Shown one piece after another: positions 63,904-64,000 of a stretch of DNA of 64,000 nucleotides (position 1 is its first letter; each line of letters opens with the position of its first letter). The position numbers and the translations under genes were made by a program. Below the pieces are notes generated by a model. It made no database searches, was not told where the DNA came from, and saw nothing but the letters and a program-made list of their open reading frames with translations. This DNA is from Gluconobacter albidus (GTDB lineage Bacteria; Pseudomonadota; Alphaproteobacteria; Acetobacterales; Acetobacteraceae). Where the stretch lies: NCBI RefSeq assembly GCF_002723915.1, contig NZ_BEWL01000013.1, forward strand, positions 1 to 64,000, read 5' to 3'.

Positions 63904-64000
63904 TGAACAGGCAGGCTCTTGTCGGTGCTTTCGTCCTTGGAGGGACAGGCCTCCTCGTCGCAGCCTTTGTCCTGTTCGGCAATTTCCATCCTTTCGCCCG
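63903..64000 (+). CDS. mlaD: MlaD/MCE-family protein, partial (cut by window end)
   Basis: Only the first 32 residues are visible: MNRQALVGAFVLGGTGLLVA and onward to a Phe/Pro/Arg turn. This is the single N-terminal membrane helix typical of MlaD proteins. It is the third gene of the mla operon and overlaps the mlaF stop by one base. Assignment rests mostly on position after mlaE and mlaF. Confidence 0.75.
   Translation, partial: MNRQALVGAFVLGGTGLLVAAFVLFGNFHPFA

Noticed and set aside
1-64000. CRISPR array, tRNA/rRNA genes, insertion sequences or integrase
   Set aside because: No regularly spaced direct repeats, no cloverleaf or rRNA-like stretch, and no transposase or integrase motifs were seen. 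Very short RNAs could still be missed by eye.

Overview
The window looks like a chromosomal segment of an acetic acid bacterium, most likely Gluconobacter or a close relative in the Acetobacteraceae. This is inferred from the moderately GC-rich Alphaproteobacterial coding style, an OprB-type sugar porin, a cyclic beta-1,2-glucan synthase, a DUF6311 membrane protein and FNR-type boxes. No rRNA, tRNA, transposase, integrase or CRISPR array was found. About 44 genes are supported, one of them running off the right edge.

Left part (1-12.7 kb): a tiny lipoprotein; a PiT phosphate transporter behind a PHO-box-like site; a glycerate 2-kinase; a CspA-type cold shock protein; a YeiE/YeiH-like regulator-exporter pair; a saccharopine-dehydrogenase-like enzyme divergent from an Lrp/AsnC regulator; an OprB porin; a three-gene ABC-2 exporter; and an HpxZ/AtzH-like protein.

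Middle-left (12.9-25.1 kb): an RND tripartite pump (permease, adaptor, outer-membrane factor), a small lipoprotein, a VOC protein, a MYG1-like protein, an exported phospholipase C-type phosphoesterase convergent with a second PiT transporter, and an exported NUC-type nuclease. The two PiT genes and the phosphoesterase suggest a phosphate-scavenging theme.

Centre (25.2-36.8 kb): a giant cyclic beta-1,2-glucan synthase (NdvB/Cgs) gene cut by one in-frame amber codon; an exported protein ending in a superinfection-immunity-like membrane domain; and a CLC-F-type (probably fluoride/H+) antiporter behind a well-formed fluoride riboswitch.

Right (37-57.3 kb): an exported M1 aminopeptidase; an ABC-F ATPase; an AT-rich DUF1275-oxalate decarboxylase unit with an FNR-type box; a DcaP-like porin and an MFS transporter, also behind FNR-type boxes; a DOPA-dioxygenase-like/YceI pair with a divergent LysR regulator; a GT-C-like membrane protein coupled to an M28 peptidase; an exported M3 dipeptidase; and three small genes of phage-like character, two of which share a conserved hairpin leader. 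These end in a papain-like cysteine peptidase.

Right edge (57.3-64 kb): a serine beta-lactamase-like hydrolase, a DUF6311 membrane protein, a GtrB-like glycosyltransferase, and the start of an mla phospholipid-transport operon (mlaE, mlaF, partial mlaD).
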